Shown: positions 20,030-28,400, counted from the first letter of the stretch. The stretch is 64,000 nucleotides of DNA from Nocardioides euryhalodurans (GCF_004564375.1 NZ_CP038267.1:1552501-1616500); one strand, 5' to 3'. Made by a program: numbers and translations. The notes: generated from the letters alone by a model not told the origin.

Positions 20030-20497
20030 CTACTTCTTCGTGCGCTTGCGCGGCGCCGGGCGTACGACGAGCACCGGGCAGGGCGCGTAGTGCTGGACGC
20101 GCTGGGCGGTGCTGCCGACCAGCACCGTGTCGCTGATCCCCCGACCACCCGCGGCCACCACGACCAGGCCCGCGTTCAGCTGCCCGGCGGCCTTGATGAT
20201 CTCGTTGGCCGGCGACCCGGACCGGATGCGCCTGTGGACCTTGGGCCCCCAGCCGTCGAAGACCTCCGCCACCGTCGCGACCGCCGACTCGGCGGCCTTG
20301 CGGAACCCGCCGGTCTCGAGGTCGCCGCGGCGACGGTCGACCGGCGACAGGTCGTCGGCGAACGCGACGGCTGCCAGCGGCCGGATGACGGCGACCACCG
20401 AGATGTCGGTGATCTTCTCGGGGTCGGCGAACGACTTGAGCTGCTTGGCGGCGCGCAGCGACTGCTGGCTCCCGTCCGTGGCCACGACGACGTGCAT
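20030..20497 (-). CDS. Universal stress protein family
   Basis: A single USP domain of 155 residues, starting MHVVVATDGSQQSLRAAKQL. The typical nucleotide-binding end is present but modified: VVVAAGGRGISDTVLVGSTAQRV keeps G-x2-G and GS but with seven residues between them instead of the usual nine, so ATP binding is uncertain. The C-terminal PCPVLVVRP is standard and is followed by a basic tail (APRKRTKK). Its ATG overlaps the stop of the upstream permease gene by one base (TGATG), which indicates translational coupling. A soluble USP domain encoded with an APC permease suggests it modulates that transporter, as in permeases with fused USP domains. Confidence 0.88.
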   Translation of the reverse strand: MHVVVATDGSQQSLRAAKQLKSFADPEKITDISVVAVIRPLAAVAFADDLSPVDRRRGDLETGGFRKAAESAVATVAEVFDGWGPKVHRRIRSGSPANEIIKAAGQLNAGLVVVAAGGRGISDTVLVGSTAQRVQHYAPCPVLVVRPAPRKRTKK

Positions 20498-21933
20498 CAG
20501 AGGTCTCCCCTCGACTCGGTGGTGGGTTCGCCGCGCTCGACACCCGGCGGACGGTTGCTCTTGCCGAAGAAGTACTCGACGAGGAAGAGCACCACGCCCA
20601 CCGCGACCAGTCCGGCGCACCACAGCAGCGAGGTCGGGTCGTCGTAGACCGACCAGGCGAGGATGGCCAGGTTGCCCGCCAGGCCGACGAGCAGCAGCGG
20701 CGTGTTGGCCCGGAAGGCCCGCTCGTCCTCGTCCTTCCCGCGCAGCTTGAGGCAGGACACGATCACCAGGGCGTAGATGAACAGCAGGAACACGACCGTC
20801 ACCAGGGCGAGGCGCTCCACGATCGAGGTCCCCTCGACCTCGGGTGCGACCGTCCCGACCACGAGCAGGAGCCCGACCACGAGACCGCTGAAGAGCAGTC
20901 CCACCCACGGGCTGCGCCGGGTGGGGTGGATCTTGGCGAAGACGCCCGGGACGACGTCCTCGTTGGCCATGCCGTAGAGGATCCGCGGCTGGGTCACGAT
21001 CGCGACCAGCGTCGTGTTCGTGATGGCGATCAGCGCGATGATCGAGAACAACGTCTCCATGAAGTCGCTCGAGATCGGCAGGATGCCGGACTTCACGACC
21101 TCCAGCAGGGCCGCCTCCGACCCCGCCAGGTCGTCGACCGGGACGGTCAGGGCGGCCGCCATCGAGACCAGCACGTAGATCACGCCGGCGGTGATCATGC
21201 CGCCGATCAGCGAGCGCGGGAAGGACCGGTGCGGGTCGATGGTCTCCTCGGCGACGTTGGCGGTGTTCTCGAAGCCGGTCATGGCGAAGAAGGAGAGGGC
21301 GACACCGGCGAGGATCGCCAGGGCCCAGTTGGTGCCGCCGGTGTCGAACTCGGTGAGGATCGCGAAGTCCGCGTCGCCCGCGGCGATGTGCCAGATCGCG
21401 ATGAACAGGACGATCAGCAGGCCGAAGATCTCGATGAACGCCATCACCATGTTCATCACGACCGACTCGGTGATGCCGATGAAGTTGACGACGGTCAGCA
21501 CGAGGATGAAGAGCAGCGTCACCAGCAGGGTCGGCGGCGAGGCCCACAGCGTGGCGAAGTACGACGCGAAGCCACCAGCCAGGGAGCCCGCGGCCGCGAA
21601 GCTGGCCGACAGGAACGACACCGTGATCAGGAACGTGAGCGCCCTGCTGCCGAACGCCTTGTTGACGTAGAGCGCGGCACCGGCGGCCTGGGGGTACTTG
21701 GTGACGAGCTCGGCGTACGCGGTGCCCGTGATCGCCGCGATGGAGACGCCGACCGCGAAGGCGATCCAGAACGCCCCGCCGACGGCGGCCGCGACGAGGC
21801 CGATGAGGACGTAGATCCCCGACCCGAGCACGTCGCCGAGGGTGTAGAAGAAGAGCTGTTTCCCGGTGATGGACCTGCGGAGGCCACCCTCGTCGTCGTC
21901 GTCGATCGTGGAGATGCTGCTGGGGTCGGCCAC
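20497..21933 (-). CDS. APC-superfamily amino acid permease
   Basis: A 478-residue transporter with about 12 membrane segments plus a charged N-terminus (SSISTIDDDDEGGLRRSITGK) and C-terminus (ERGEPTTESRGDL). The APC signature GDVLGSGIYVLIG in helix 1 is clear. Helix 6 has FFAMTGFENTANVAEETIDP, the usual substrate/sodium region of basic and neutral amino acid permeases. The substrate cannot be read from sequence. I chose GTG at 21933; ATG at 22002 would add 23 residues. GAGG lies at -8 to -5, but inside a possible hairpin. The universal stress protein gene is coupled at its 3' end. Confidence 0.9.
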   Translation of the reverse strand: MADPSSISTIDDDDEGGLRRSITGKQLFFYTLGDVLGSGIYVLIGLVAAAVGGAFWIAFAVGVSIAAITGTAYAELVTKYPQAAGAALYVNKAFGSRALTFLITVSFLSASFAAAGSLAGGFASYFATLWASPPTLLVTLLFILVLTVVNFIGITESVVMNMVMAFIEIFGLLIVLFIAIWHIAAGDADFAILTEFDTGGTNWALAILAGVALSFFAMTGFENTANVAEETIDPHRSFPRSLIGGMITAGVIYVLVSMAAALTVPVDDLAGSEAALLEVVKSGILPISSDFMETLFSIIALIAITNTTLVAIVTQPRILYGMANEDVVPGVFAKIHPTRRSPWVGLLFSGLVVGLLLVVGTVAPEVEGTSIVERLALVTVVFLLFIYALVIVSCLKLRGKDEDERAFRANTPLLLVGLAGNLAILAWSVYDDPTSLLWCAGLVAVGVVLFLVEYFFGKSNRPPGVERGEPTTESRGDL

Positions 21934-21973
21934 GGGGCCTCGCTTCCGGGCAGGAGATTTCCGAGCAGGCCCC
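21934..21973 (-). promoter_or_regulatory. Inverted repeat that could sequester the permease ribosome binding site
   Basis: On the minus strand GGGGCCT (21973-21967) is complementary to AGGCCCC (21940-21934), with 26 bases between. The 3' arm contains the GAGG ribosome binding site and abuts the GTG start of the permease. If the hairpin forms in the mRNA it would block initiation. The arms are short for so long a loop, so this is tentative. Confidence 0.3.
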
Positions 21974-22024
21974 ACCGAACCGGACCACCGGGAGGTTGTC
22001 AATCCGCTCCCGGAGCCGCCGCGG

Positions 22025-22684
22025 TCACAGGAGGTGACGGTCGGAGGCCCAGCGGGTCAGCTCGTGGCGCGAGGAGAGCTGGAGCTTGCGCAGCACCGAC
22101 GACATGTGGGTCTCCACCGTCTTGATCGAGATGAACAGCTCCTTGGCGACCTCCTTGTAGGCGTAGCCGCGGGCGATCAGGCGCATCACCTCGCGCTCCC
22201 GCTCGGTCAGCCGGTCGAGGTCCTCGTCGACCGCGGCGACCGAGATCGAGCCCGCGAAGGCGTCCAGGACGAAGCCTGCCAGCCGGGGCGAGAAGACGGC
22301 GTCGCCCTCGGCGACCCGGCGGATCGCGTCGACCAGCTCGGGGCCGGTGATGGTCTTGGTGACGTAGCCGCGTGCGCCGCCGCGGATGGTGCCGATCACG
22401 TCCTCGGCGGCGTCGGAGACGCTGAGCGCGAGATAGCTCGTGGCAGGGCTGGTGGCGCGCTTCATCACCGAGACGCCGCCCCCGCCGGGCAGGTGGACGT
22501 CGAGCAGCACCACGTCGGGACGCTGGGCCGTGATGGCGGTGACGGCCTCGTCGACGTCACCGGCCTCGCCGACGATCTCGACCGCGTCCGAGCCGGCCAG
22601 CTCGCCCCGCACCCCGGAGCGGAACATCGCGTGGTCGTCGACGAGGACGACGCGGATCGGGTCGCTGGTGCTCTCGCTGGTCAT
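22025..22684 (-). CDS. Response regulator, NarL/LuxR family
   Basis: 219 residues. The receiver domain (1-125) has acidic residues D16/D17, phosphoacceptor D62 in VVLLDVHLPGG, and the conserved Lys in GYVTKTITG. The GerE/LuxR helix-turn-helix (about 157-209) reads DRLTEREREVMRLIARGYAYKEVAKEL and then ISIKTVETHMSSVLRKL. It overlaps the upstream histidine kinase gene by four bases (ATGA), so the two are a coupled two-component system. The target set is not visible here, but the divergent PspC/LiaF-like gene is a natural candidate. Confidence 0.95.
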   Translation of the reverse strand: MTSESTSDPIRVVLVDDHAMFRSGVRGELAGSDAVEIVGEAGDVDEAVTAITAQRPDVVLLDVHLPGGGGVSVMKRATSPATSYLALSVSDAAEDVIGTIRGGARGYVTKTITGPELVDAIRRVAEGDAVFSPRLAGFVLDAFAGSISVAAVDEDLDRLTEREREVMRLIARGYAYKEVAKELFISIKTVETHMSSVLRKLQLSSRHELTRWASDRHLL

Positions 22685-23988
22685 GGGGTGGATCCTTCCG
22701 TCTCGGGGTTGCCCGGGCGGGGCAGGTGCAGCCGCACCTCGGTGCCCTCGCCGTGGGTGGAGCGGACCTCGGCGCGACCGCCGTGGCGGTCCATCCGGTC
22801 CTCGATGCTGTGGCGTACGCCGTAGCGGTCGGCCGGCACGTCGTCGGGGTCGAACCCGACCCCCCGGTCGCGGACGAAGACGTCCACGGCCGCGTCGTCG
22901 ATCTCGGCGTAGACGTCGACACGCGGGACGCCGGCGTGCTTGGCGGCGTTGGTGATCGCCTCGCGAGTCGCCTGCACCACCGGCAGCAGCGCCTCGGAGT
23001 GGTCGCAGTCGCCGACCACCACCACCTCGACAGCGATCCCGTGGGCGTCCTCGACGGCGGCCGCGGCCGCCCGGAGGGCACCGGCCACGGTGCGCTCGTC
23101 GGCAGTCTCGGCGGAGTAGAGCCACGCCCGCAGGTCGCGCTCCTGGGCGCGGGCGAGCCGGGCGACGACCGGGCCGTCGTCGGCGTTCTTCTGGATCAGG
23201 GCCAGGGTCTGCAGCACCGAGTCGTGGAGGTGGGCGGCGACGTCGGCGCGGTCCTGGGTGCGCATCCGCTCGGCACGCTCGGCCGTGAGGTCCGCGGCCA
23301 GCCGGTAGACCCAGGGGCCGGCCACCAGGCCGATGCCCGCCACGGCGAGCAGCACCACGATCGTCACGTCACGGGCAGCCGCGAGCGACCCGCCCTGGAG
23401 CAGGACCAGCACCAGGGAGGACACGATCAGCAGCAGGCCGAGGCCGAGGCGGGTCCAGGACGCCCAGCCGCCGGTGCCGAACACGATCCGGACCGGGTCG
23501 ATCCGGCCCGTGCTGTCGAGCCAGCGCTCCCGCTGGGCCTCGTCGGCCTGGCGCCAGAGCAGGCCGAGGCCCACCACGCCGAGCAGCACCGGCCAGAAGA
23601 CCGCCGGGCCGCCGAGCAGCGCCTGCGCCATCAGGACCACCCCGATCGCGAGTGCCGCCAGGGCGATCGCCGGGCCGACGTCGGTCAGCCGGCGGATCGG
23701 GCCCGGCCGGCGCCCGTCGCGGGTCGCCCCCTCGAGACCCGGCGGGGCGGTCGCGAACCGGCTGTCGGAGGGGAGCACCAGCCACAGGCCGGCGTACAGG
23801 AAGAAGCCGAGGCCGCCGAGCGCGACGGCGAGGAGGAAGGCCACCCGCACCCACAGCACCGGCAGCGCGAGGTGGCGCGCCAGCCCGGCCGCGACGCCCC
23901 CGATGACCGGGTGCTGGCTGTCGCGGCTGGCGCGGCGTACGCTCCGGGGCGCGTCCGGCGCGGAGCTGGTGGAGGTGGTGGTCGTCAT
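22681..23988 (-). CDS. Sensor histidine kinase with N-terminal PspC domain
   Basis: 435 residues. A PspC domain at about 25-75 (HPVIGGVAAGLARHLALPVLW) is followed by four or five more membrane helices up to residue 228. The cytoplasmic HisKA_3 dimerisation domain carries the phospho-acceptor H255 in AAHLHDSVLQTLAL, and the HATPase domain has N in ATREAITNAAKHAG and a G1 box DRGVGFDPDD. There is no extracytoplasmic sensor domain, so it probably senses membrane state or a partner, as in LiaS/VraS-type systems. It is coupled by ATGA overlap to the LuxR-type regulator and diverges from another PspC gene 143 bases away. Confidence 0.93.
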   Translation of the reverse strand: MTTTTSTSSAPDAPRSVRRASRDSQHPVIGGVAAGLARHLALPVLWVRVAFLLAVALGGLGFFLYAGLWLVLPSDSRFATAPPGLEGATRDGRRPGPIRRLTDVGPAIALAALAIGVVLMAQALLGGPAVFWPVLLGVVGLGLLWRQADEAQRERWLDSTGRIDPVRIVFGTGGWASWTRLGLGLLLIVSSLVLVLLQGGSLAAARDVTIVVLLAVAGIGLVAGPWVYRLAADLTAERAERMRTQDRADVAAHLHDSVLQTLALIQKNADDGPVVARLARAQERDLRAWLYSAETADERTVAGALRAAAAAVEDAHGIAVEVVVVGDCDHSEALLPVVQATREAITNAAKHAGVPRVDVYAEIDDAAVDVFVRDRGVGFDPDDVPADRYGVRHSIEDRMDRHGGRAEVRSTHGEGTEVRLHLPRPGNPETEGSTP

Positions 23989-24057
23989 GACGCCTCAATC
24001 GTCACACAGCGAGGGGGGTCGGACCATGAGGTACGACCCCGACCCGACCCTGACGCC

Positions 24058-24092
24058 GGACGCCCCGGGACGGGGCAGGATCAGGGGCGTCC
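24058..24092. promoter_or_regulatory. Perfect 9-bp inverted repeat between the divergent PspC genes
   Basis: GGACGCCCC (24058-24066) and GGGGCGTCC (24084-24092) are perfect complements separated by 17 bases, 40-74 bases before the start of the PspC/LiaF-like gene. The position suits an operator for a dimeric regulator such as the adjacent LuxR-type protein, or an mRNA hairpin. Sequence alone does not separate the two. Confidence 0.4.
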
Positions 24093-24131
24093 CCGATGGT
24101 GGCGGAGCCCTGCGGGGCGGAGGCTGGAGCC

Positions 24132-25283
24132 ATGACCACGACACCACCTGAGGCCCCGATCGACGAGGGTCCCCGCACCACCCGCGACGAGATCCGCGAC
24201 CTCGGCCGGCTCCGGCGCACGGTCGGCGACCGCAAGGTCGCCGGCGTCGCCGGCGGCCTCGCGCGCCACCTCGACATCGACCCCGTCATCCTCCGGGTCG
24301 CCTTCGTCGTCCTCGCCTTCTTCGGCGGCGCCGGCCTGATCCTGTACGCCGCCGGCTGGGCGCTCGTGCCGGAGGAGGGCCGCGAGCGGGCGGCCGTCCA
24401 CCTCGACGAGCGCAGCCGGACGGTCGCCCTGGTCGCGCTGGCGGTCATCGCCGCGCTCGCCCTGGTCGGCGACAGCTGGGGCGCGTACTGGTTCCCCTGG
24501 CCGCTGGCGATCCTCGGCCTGATCGTCTTCGTGTGGCTCAGCCGCAGCAACCGGTCCGACGCCGACGAGGCCGGACCGGTCCACGCCGGCACCGGCGACG
24601 ACGCGTACGGCCCGTACGACGCCGGCTCCCCGCCACCGGCCACCTGGGCCAGCGCCCCGGTGGCGCCGCGGCCACGCGACCCACGCAAGCGTGGCCCGCT
24701 GCTGTTCTGGTTCACCCTCGCGCTGCTCGCCTTCGCCCTCGGCGTCCTCGGGATCGTCGACCTGGCCGGCGTGGCCGTCGCCGACTCGGCGTACCCCGCC
24801 CTCGCCGTGGGCGTGATCGGGACGATGCTCGTCGTCGGCTCCGTGATCGGCCGCGCCGGTGGCCTGATCCTGCTCGGCCTGGTCGCCAGCACCGCCCTGG
24901 TCGGCGCCACCCTCGCGGACCGGTGGGAGGGCGAGCAGATCTACGCCGCTCCGGTCACCGCCGACGGGGTCGGTGAGGACTACTCGATGACGACCGGCGA
25001 GCTGGTCGTCGACCTGACCGACGTCCGTGACCCCGAGCAGCTCGACGGTCGCACCATCGCGGTCAGCGGGGAGGCGGGCCGGATCGAGGTGATCGTGCCC
25101 GAGGAGATGGACGTGCAGGTCGAGGCCGACGTCGACGGACCCGGGGGTTACGACCTGTTCGGCAGCGAGGGCGGCGGCATCGACTGGACCCAGCAGGCCT
25201 CCCACGACGGCGGCCCCGACGCACCCGAGGTGACCATCGACGCGCGACTGAGCGTCGGCGAGATCACCGTGACCACGGAATGA
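24132..25283 (+). CDS. PspC-domain membrane protein with LiaF-like C-terminal region
   Basis: 383 residues starting MTTTPPEAPIDEGPRTTRDE. A PspC domain (about 38-90) contains RKVAGVAGGLARHLDIDPVI. A second pair of helices surrounds ALVGDSWGAYWFPWPLAILG. A Pro/Ala/Tyr-rich linker follows, then three more helices (LLFWFTLALLAFALGVLGI and others). The last 110 residues are predicted beta strands with GELVVDLTDVRDPEQLDGRTIAVSG broken up by acidic residues, resembling the C-terminal sheet of LiaF/DUF2154-type proteins. It probably forms an envelope-stress module with the divergent kinase and regulator. GGAG lies upstream of the ATG. Confidence 0.8.
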   Translation: MTTTPPEAPIDEGPRTTRDEIRDLGRLRRTVGDRKVAGVAGGLARHLDIDPVILRVAFVVLAFFGGAGLILYAAGWALVPEEGRERAAVHLDERSRTVALVALAVIAALALVGDSWGAYWFPWPLAILGLIVFVWLSRSNRSDADEAGPVHAGTGDDAYGPYDAGSPPPATWASAPVAPRPRDPRKRGPLLFWFTLALLAFALGVLGIVDLAGVAVADSAYPALAVGVIGTMLVVGSVIGRAGGLILLGLVASTALVGATLADRWEGEQIYAAPVTADGVGEDYSMTTGELVVDLTDVRDPEQLDGRTIAVSGEAGRIEVIVPEEMDVQVEADVDGPGGYDLFGSEGGGIDWTQQASHDGGPDAPEVTIDARLSVGEITVTTE

Positions 25284-25291
25284 GGACGACG

Positions 25292-25567
25292 ATGAGCGAG
25301 TACGACAGCTACCCGGACGACACGACCGTCCTCCCGACCGACGAGCCCGGCCAGGACACCGACAGCTGGCGGCACCCCGTCAACGTCGCCCACCTGGTGA
25401 TGGGACTGGCCTTCCTGGGGCTGGTCGTCGTCTGGGGCCTGATCGCCGGCGACGTGGTGGCCGACGACGACATCCGCTGGCTGCTCCCCGTCCCCTGGGT
25501 GCTGGCCGGCGGCGCGGGGCTGGTCGCCACGGCCCTGGGCGCGCGACGGCGGTCGCAGGCTTCCTAG
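25292..25567 (+). CDS. Small two-helix membrane protein
   Basis: 91 residues: an acidic N-terminus (MSEYDSYPDDTTVLPTDEPG) and two helices (VAHLVMGLAFLGLVVVWGLI and LLPVPWVLAGGAGLVATALG), ending in a basic tail. I see no family. A start at 25280 would overlap the preceding stop (ATGA). I prefer 25292 because AGGACG precedes it at normal spacing. It is the second gene of the PspC/LiaF-like transcript. Confidence 0.7.
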   Translation: MSEYDSYPDDTTVLPTDEPGQDTDSWRHPVNVAHLVMGLAFLGLVVVWGLIAGDVVADDDIRWLLPVPWVLAGGAGLVATALGARRRSQAS

Positions 25568-25570
25568 AGT
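25565..25570 (+). promoter_or_regulatory. Putative -10 element (TAGAGT) before the YbaK-like gene
   Basis: TAGAGT overlaps the TAG stop of the small membrane gene. It is followed by GGAGGG and the ATG at 25577. The six bases could act as a ribosome binding site in a read-through transcript or as the spacer of a leaderless promoter, so this gene may have both modes. Confidence 0.45.
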
Positions 25571-25576
25571 GGAGGG

Positions 25577-26119
25577 ATGAGCCTCCCGACGCTGGGCACC
25601 CTCCAGGTCCGGCCGGTCACCGACCGGCCGGACCTCGTGCCGTCCCCGGTCCGCGACGCCCTCGACGCCTGGCCCGCGGCCGACCGGGTCGGCGTCGCCG
25701 AGATCGACCCGGACCTCGCCGACACCGCGGCCTGCTCGGAGGCCTACGCCGTCCCGCTCGGCGTCGGCGCCAACTGCGTCGTGGTCGCCGGCCGGCGGGA
25801 CGGTGAGGAGCGGGTGGCCGCGTGCGTGGTCCGCGCCGACACGCGGGCCGACGTCAACGGGCTGGTCAAGCGGCTGCTCGACGTGCGCAAGTGCTCGTTC
25901 CTGTCGATGGACCGGGCCGTCGAGGAGTCCGGCATGGAGTACGGCGGCATCACGCCGGTCGGGCTGCCGGCACGCTGGCGGCTGCTGGTCGACGCGCGTG
26001 CGGTCGAGCTGGACGTCGCGCTCATCGGCTCCGGCGTACGACGCTCCAAGCTGCTCGTGCCCGGCTCCCTGTTGGCCGAGCTGCCGCGGGCCGAGGTCGT
26101 GGAGGGGCTCGCGCGCTGA
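25577..26119 (+). CDS. YbaK/EbsC (aminoacyl-tRNA deacylase-like) domain protein
   Basis: 180 residues starting MSLPTLGTLQVRPVTDRPDL. The fold is recognised from DTAACSEAYAVPLGVGANCVVV followed by RVAACVVRADTRADVNGLVKRLL, then a conserved lysine region RKCSFLSMDRAVEESG and GGITPVGLPARWRLLVDA. In this family (YbaK, ProX, EbsC) the glycine-rich GGITPVG stretch lines the site where mischarged tRNA is hydrolysed, so a role in removing wrongly attached amino acids is likely, with specificity unknown. Confidence 0.85.
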   Translation: MSLPTLGTLQVRPVTDRPDLVPSPVRDALDAWPAADRVGVAEIDPDLADTAACSEAYAVPLGVGANCVVVAGRRDGEERVAACVVRADTRADVNGLVKRLLDVRKCSFLSMDRAVEESGMEYGGITPVGLPARWRLLVDARAVELDVALIGSGVRRSKLLVPGSLLAELPRAEVVEGLAR

Positions 26120-26196
26120 TCCGCGGGCACGGAGAGTTCATCGCGCGGAAACCGTCTCCTCATGGCGAGGACGCCGTGGCCGCCGACGCTCGCACC

Positions 26197-26352
26197 ATGA
26201 GCCTCTCCGCCCGCGACCTGGTGCTGGGCACCGTCCTTCTCCTCGCGTTCCCGCTGTCGCTCACGGTCACCGACGCCGCCTCCTCGGAGCCCGGAGCGCC
26301 GGGGGCGCCTACCCGCGAGCCGGTCCCGGTCTCGGAGCCTGCGACCGGCTGA
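26197..26352 (+). CDS. Possible small secreted or membrane peptide
   Basis: A 51-codon frame starting MSLSARDLVLGTVLLLAFPL, with one hydrophobic stretch that looks like a signal peptide or anchor, then a Pro/Glu-rich tail. No clear ribosome binding site precedes it. It lies alone in the 321-base gap between the YbaK-like and LLM genes. It could be a real short protein or chance; composition and the hydrophobic block are the only support. Confidence 0.3.
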   Translation: MSLSARDLVLGTVLLLAFPLSLTVTDAASSEPGAPGAPTREPVPVSEPATG

Positions 26353-26409
26353 CCCTGCTCTCCGGGGCCCGGTCGGTACGCCCGACCGGGCTCCGGTCCG
26401 ACCCTTGCG

Positions 26410-26434
26410 ATCGTGACAGCACGACTGTCACGAT
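26410..26434. promoter_or_regulatory. Perfect 10-bp palindrome, probable operator of the LLM-DUF2236-ACAD-fbiC unit
   Basis: ATCGTGACAG (26410-26419) and CTGTCACGAT (26425-26434) are perfect complements with a 5-base spacer. The element ends 6 bases before the GTG start of the first gene. The size and symmetry suit a TetR- or GntR-type dimer. Its position over the expected promoter suggests repression. Confidence 0.6.
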
Positions 26435-26440
26435 GACGCC

Positions 26441-27481
26441 GTGAAGCTCTCCTACACCCTGATGTACGACGGCAACCCGAGGGCGGCCGCCGACCAGGTC
26501 GCGGGGCTGGAGAAGGCCGGGCTCGACATGGTGTGGGTCGCCGAGGCGTACGGCTTCGACTCCCCCACGCTGATGGGCTACCTCGCCGCCCGGACCGAGA
26601 CGGTCGAGATCGGTTCGGCGATCCTCAACATCTACTCCCGGACCCCGGGCACCCTGCTCCAGACCGCGGCCGGCCTCGACAACGTGTCCGGCGGGCGGGC
26701 CGTGCTGGGACTCGGCGCCTCGGGCCCGCAGGTGATCGAGGGCTGGCACGGCGTCCCCTACAGCAAGCCGTTGGCGCGGACGGCCGAGATCATCGACCTG
26801 GTCCGCCGCGGCCTCAAGCGGGAGGTGCTGACCAACGAGGGCACCTTCCCGCTCCCGCTCACCAAGGAGGACGGCGCGGTCACCGGCCTCGGCAAGCCGC
26901 TCAAGCTGCTCACCCACCCCGAGCGCGACAGCGTCCCGATCTGGATCGCCGCGCTCGGACCGAAGTCGGTCGAGCAGGCGGCCGGCATCGCCGACGGCTG
27001 GATCCCCCACCTCTTCCACCCCGAGAAGTCCCACCTGGTCTGGGGCGAGGCGCTCGAGGCCGGCCGTTCCCGGCGCTCCCCCGACCTCGGTCCCCTGCAG
27101 GTCACGGCGGGCGGCATGGTCGCGATCGGCGAGGGGCCCGAGACCAAGGCCCTGCTCGACTTCGCCCGGCCCCTGTTCGCCCTCTACGTCGGCGGCATGG
27201 GCGCGAAGGGCAAGAACTTCTACAACGACGTCGCGCGGGCCTACGGCTACGAGCAGGAGGCCGAGGAGATCCAGGAGCTCTACCTCGCCGGCAAGAAGAA
27301 GGAGGCCGAGGCGCTGGTCCCGCAGGAGTGGCTCGAGGCGTGCAACCTCGTCGGCCCGGCGTCGTACGTGAAGGAGCGGATCGCGGCGTTCCGCGAGGCC
27401 GGCGTCACCCACCTGACGGTGCTCCCTGCCAGCGACGACCCCGCCGCGACCGTCGCCCAGGTCAAGGAGTGGGTGTCGTAG
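26441..27481 (+). CDS. LLM-class flavin/F420-dependent oxidoreductase
   Basis: A 346-residue luciferase-like monooxygenase-fold enzyme. It starts VKLSYTLMYDGNPRAAADQV. It contains EKAGLDMVWVAEAYGFDSPT, typical of the first helix and second strand of the fold, and GGRAVLGLGASGPQVIEGWHGVPY, common in actinobacterial F420-binding members. The length and the linked fbiC gene three positions downstream favour F420 over FMN as cofactor. The substrate is unknown; the acyl-CoA dehydrogenase in the same unit suggests a lipid or acyl substrate. The GTG start lies 6 bases after a strong palindrome. The next gene starts 1 base after its stop. Confidence 0.9.
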   Translation: MKLSYTLMYDGNPRAAADQVAGLEKAGLDMVWVAEAYGFDSPTLMGYLAARTETVEIGSAILNIYSRTPGTLLQTAAGLDNVSGGRAVLGLGASGPQVIEGWHGVPYSKPLARTAEIIDLVRRGLKREVLTNEGTFPLPLTKEDGAVTGLGKPLKLLTHPERDSVPIWIAALGPKSVEQAAGIADGWIPHLFHPEKSHLVWGEALEAGRSRRSPDLGPLQVTAGGMVAIGEGPETKALLDFARPLFALYVGGMGAKGKNFYNDVARAYGYEQEAEEIQELYLAGKKKEAEALVPQEWLEACNLVGPASYVKERIAAFREAGVTHLTVLPASDDPAATVAQVKEWVS

Positions 27482-27482
27482 G

Positions 27483-28400
27483 GTGCGCCCCCGCCTGCAC
27501 CACCCGGCGAGGTACCGCAACCTGGCCCGGATCCGCGACCTGGACCCCCAACGCGACCACGACGAGATCCTCCGGATCACGGCCCGGCTCGAGTTCCCGT
27601 GGGACTACGGGCAGGGGACCGGCATCGCCTTCCTCCGCGACTTCGGCGTTCCGTCCATCGCGGCCCTGCTCGACCGCACCCGGGAGTTCGAGGACCACGG
27701 CCTCAAGCGGTACGACGACACGCTGCTCATCGGGGACGCGACCGTCGACCACGGCGTCGACTCGGTGGAGTCGCACGCGGCGATCCGTCGCCTCAACCGG
27801 ATCCACGGCCACTACGACATCCCCGCCGACGAGTACGCCTACGTCCTCGCGACCACGATCGTCGGCCCCGTCGAGTGGATCCGCGAGCACGGCTGGCGCG
27901 AGCTCGACCCGCACGAGCTGGTGGCGATCACGCGCGTCACCACGCGGTTCGGGGAGCTGATGGGCCTCAAGGGCCTCCCCACGACGTACGACGGCTACCT
28001 CCGGCTGCTCCGCGACTACGAACGCGACCACTTCGCGCCCTCGCCCGCCGGCCGGCGGGTCACCGAGGCGACGCTGCGCGTCGGACGGCGGACGGCGCCG
28101 TGGCCGCTCAAGCCGCTGGCGCGCCGGCTGGCGATCGCGCTGATGGACGAGCCGCTGCGCACCGCGCTCGGCATGCCGGCCCAACCGGCCTGGTTCGTCG
28201 CCGGCGTACGCCGCTGCCTGAGGCTTCGCGCGCGGCTGCTGCGGACCCTCGCCCCGCCGCGCCGCAGGCCCTTCGTCAACCGCCCGCTCAGCTATCCCCA
28301 CGGCCACACGCTGGCCGACCTCGGCCCGCTGTCGATGCTCGACGAGCTCAACCGCGCGGAGCGCGGACTCAGCCACCCAGGAACAGGAGCCACCGCATGA
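27483..28400 (+). CDS. DUF2236 (MpaB/latex-clearing-protein-like) putative oxygenase
   Basis: A 305-residue protein with the features of DUF2236, the fold shared by fungal MpaB and the rubber-cleaving oxygenase Lcp, in which histidines bind heme b. Visible here are H98 and R102/R103 in ESHAAIRRLNRIHGHYDIPADEY with H108/H110, then a hydrophobic TTIVGPVEWI and an Arg-rich C-terminal half (RRLAIALMDEPLRTALGMPA). It is somewhat short for the family. The GTG start is 1 base after the LLM stop and the stop overlaps the next ATG (ATGA), so all are co-translated. Heme binding and activity are inferred. Confidence 0.78.
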   Translation: MRPRLHHPARYRNLARIRDLDPQRDHDEILRITARLEFPWDYGQGTGIAFLRDFGVPSIAALLDRTREFEDHGLKRYDDTLLIGDATVDHGVDSVESHAAIRRLNRIHGHYDIPADEYAYVLATTIVGPVEWIREHGWRELDPHELVAITRVTTRFGELMGLKGLPTTYDGYLRLLRDYERDHFAPSPAGRRVTEATLRVGRRTAPWPLKPLARRLAIALMDEPLRTALGMPAQPAWFVAGVRRCLRLRARLLRTLAPPRRRPFVNRPLSYPHGHTLADLGPLSMLDELNRAERGLSHPGTGATA

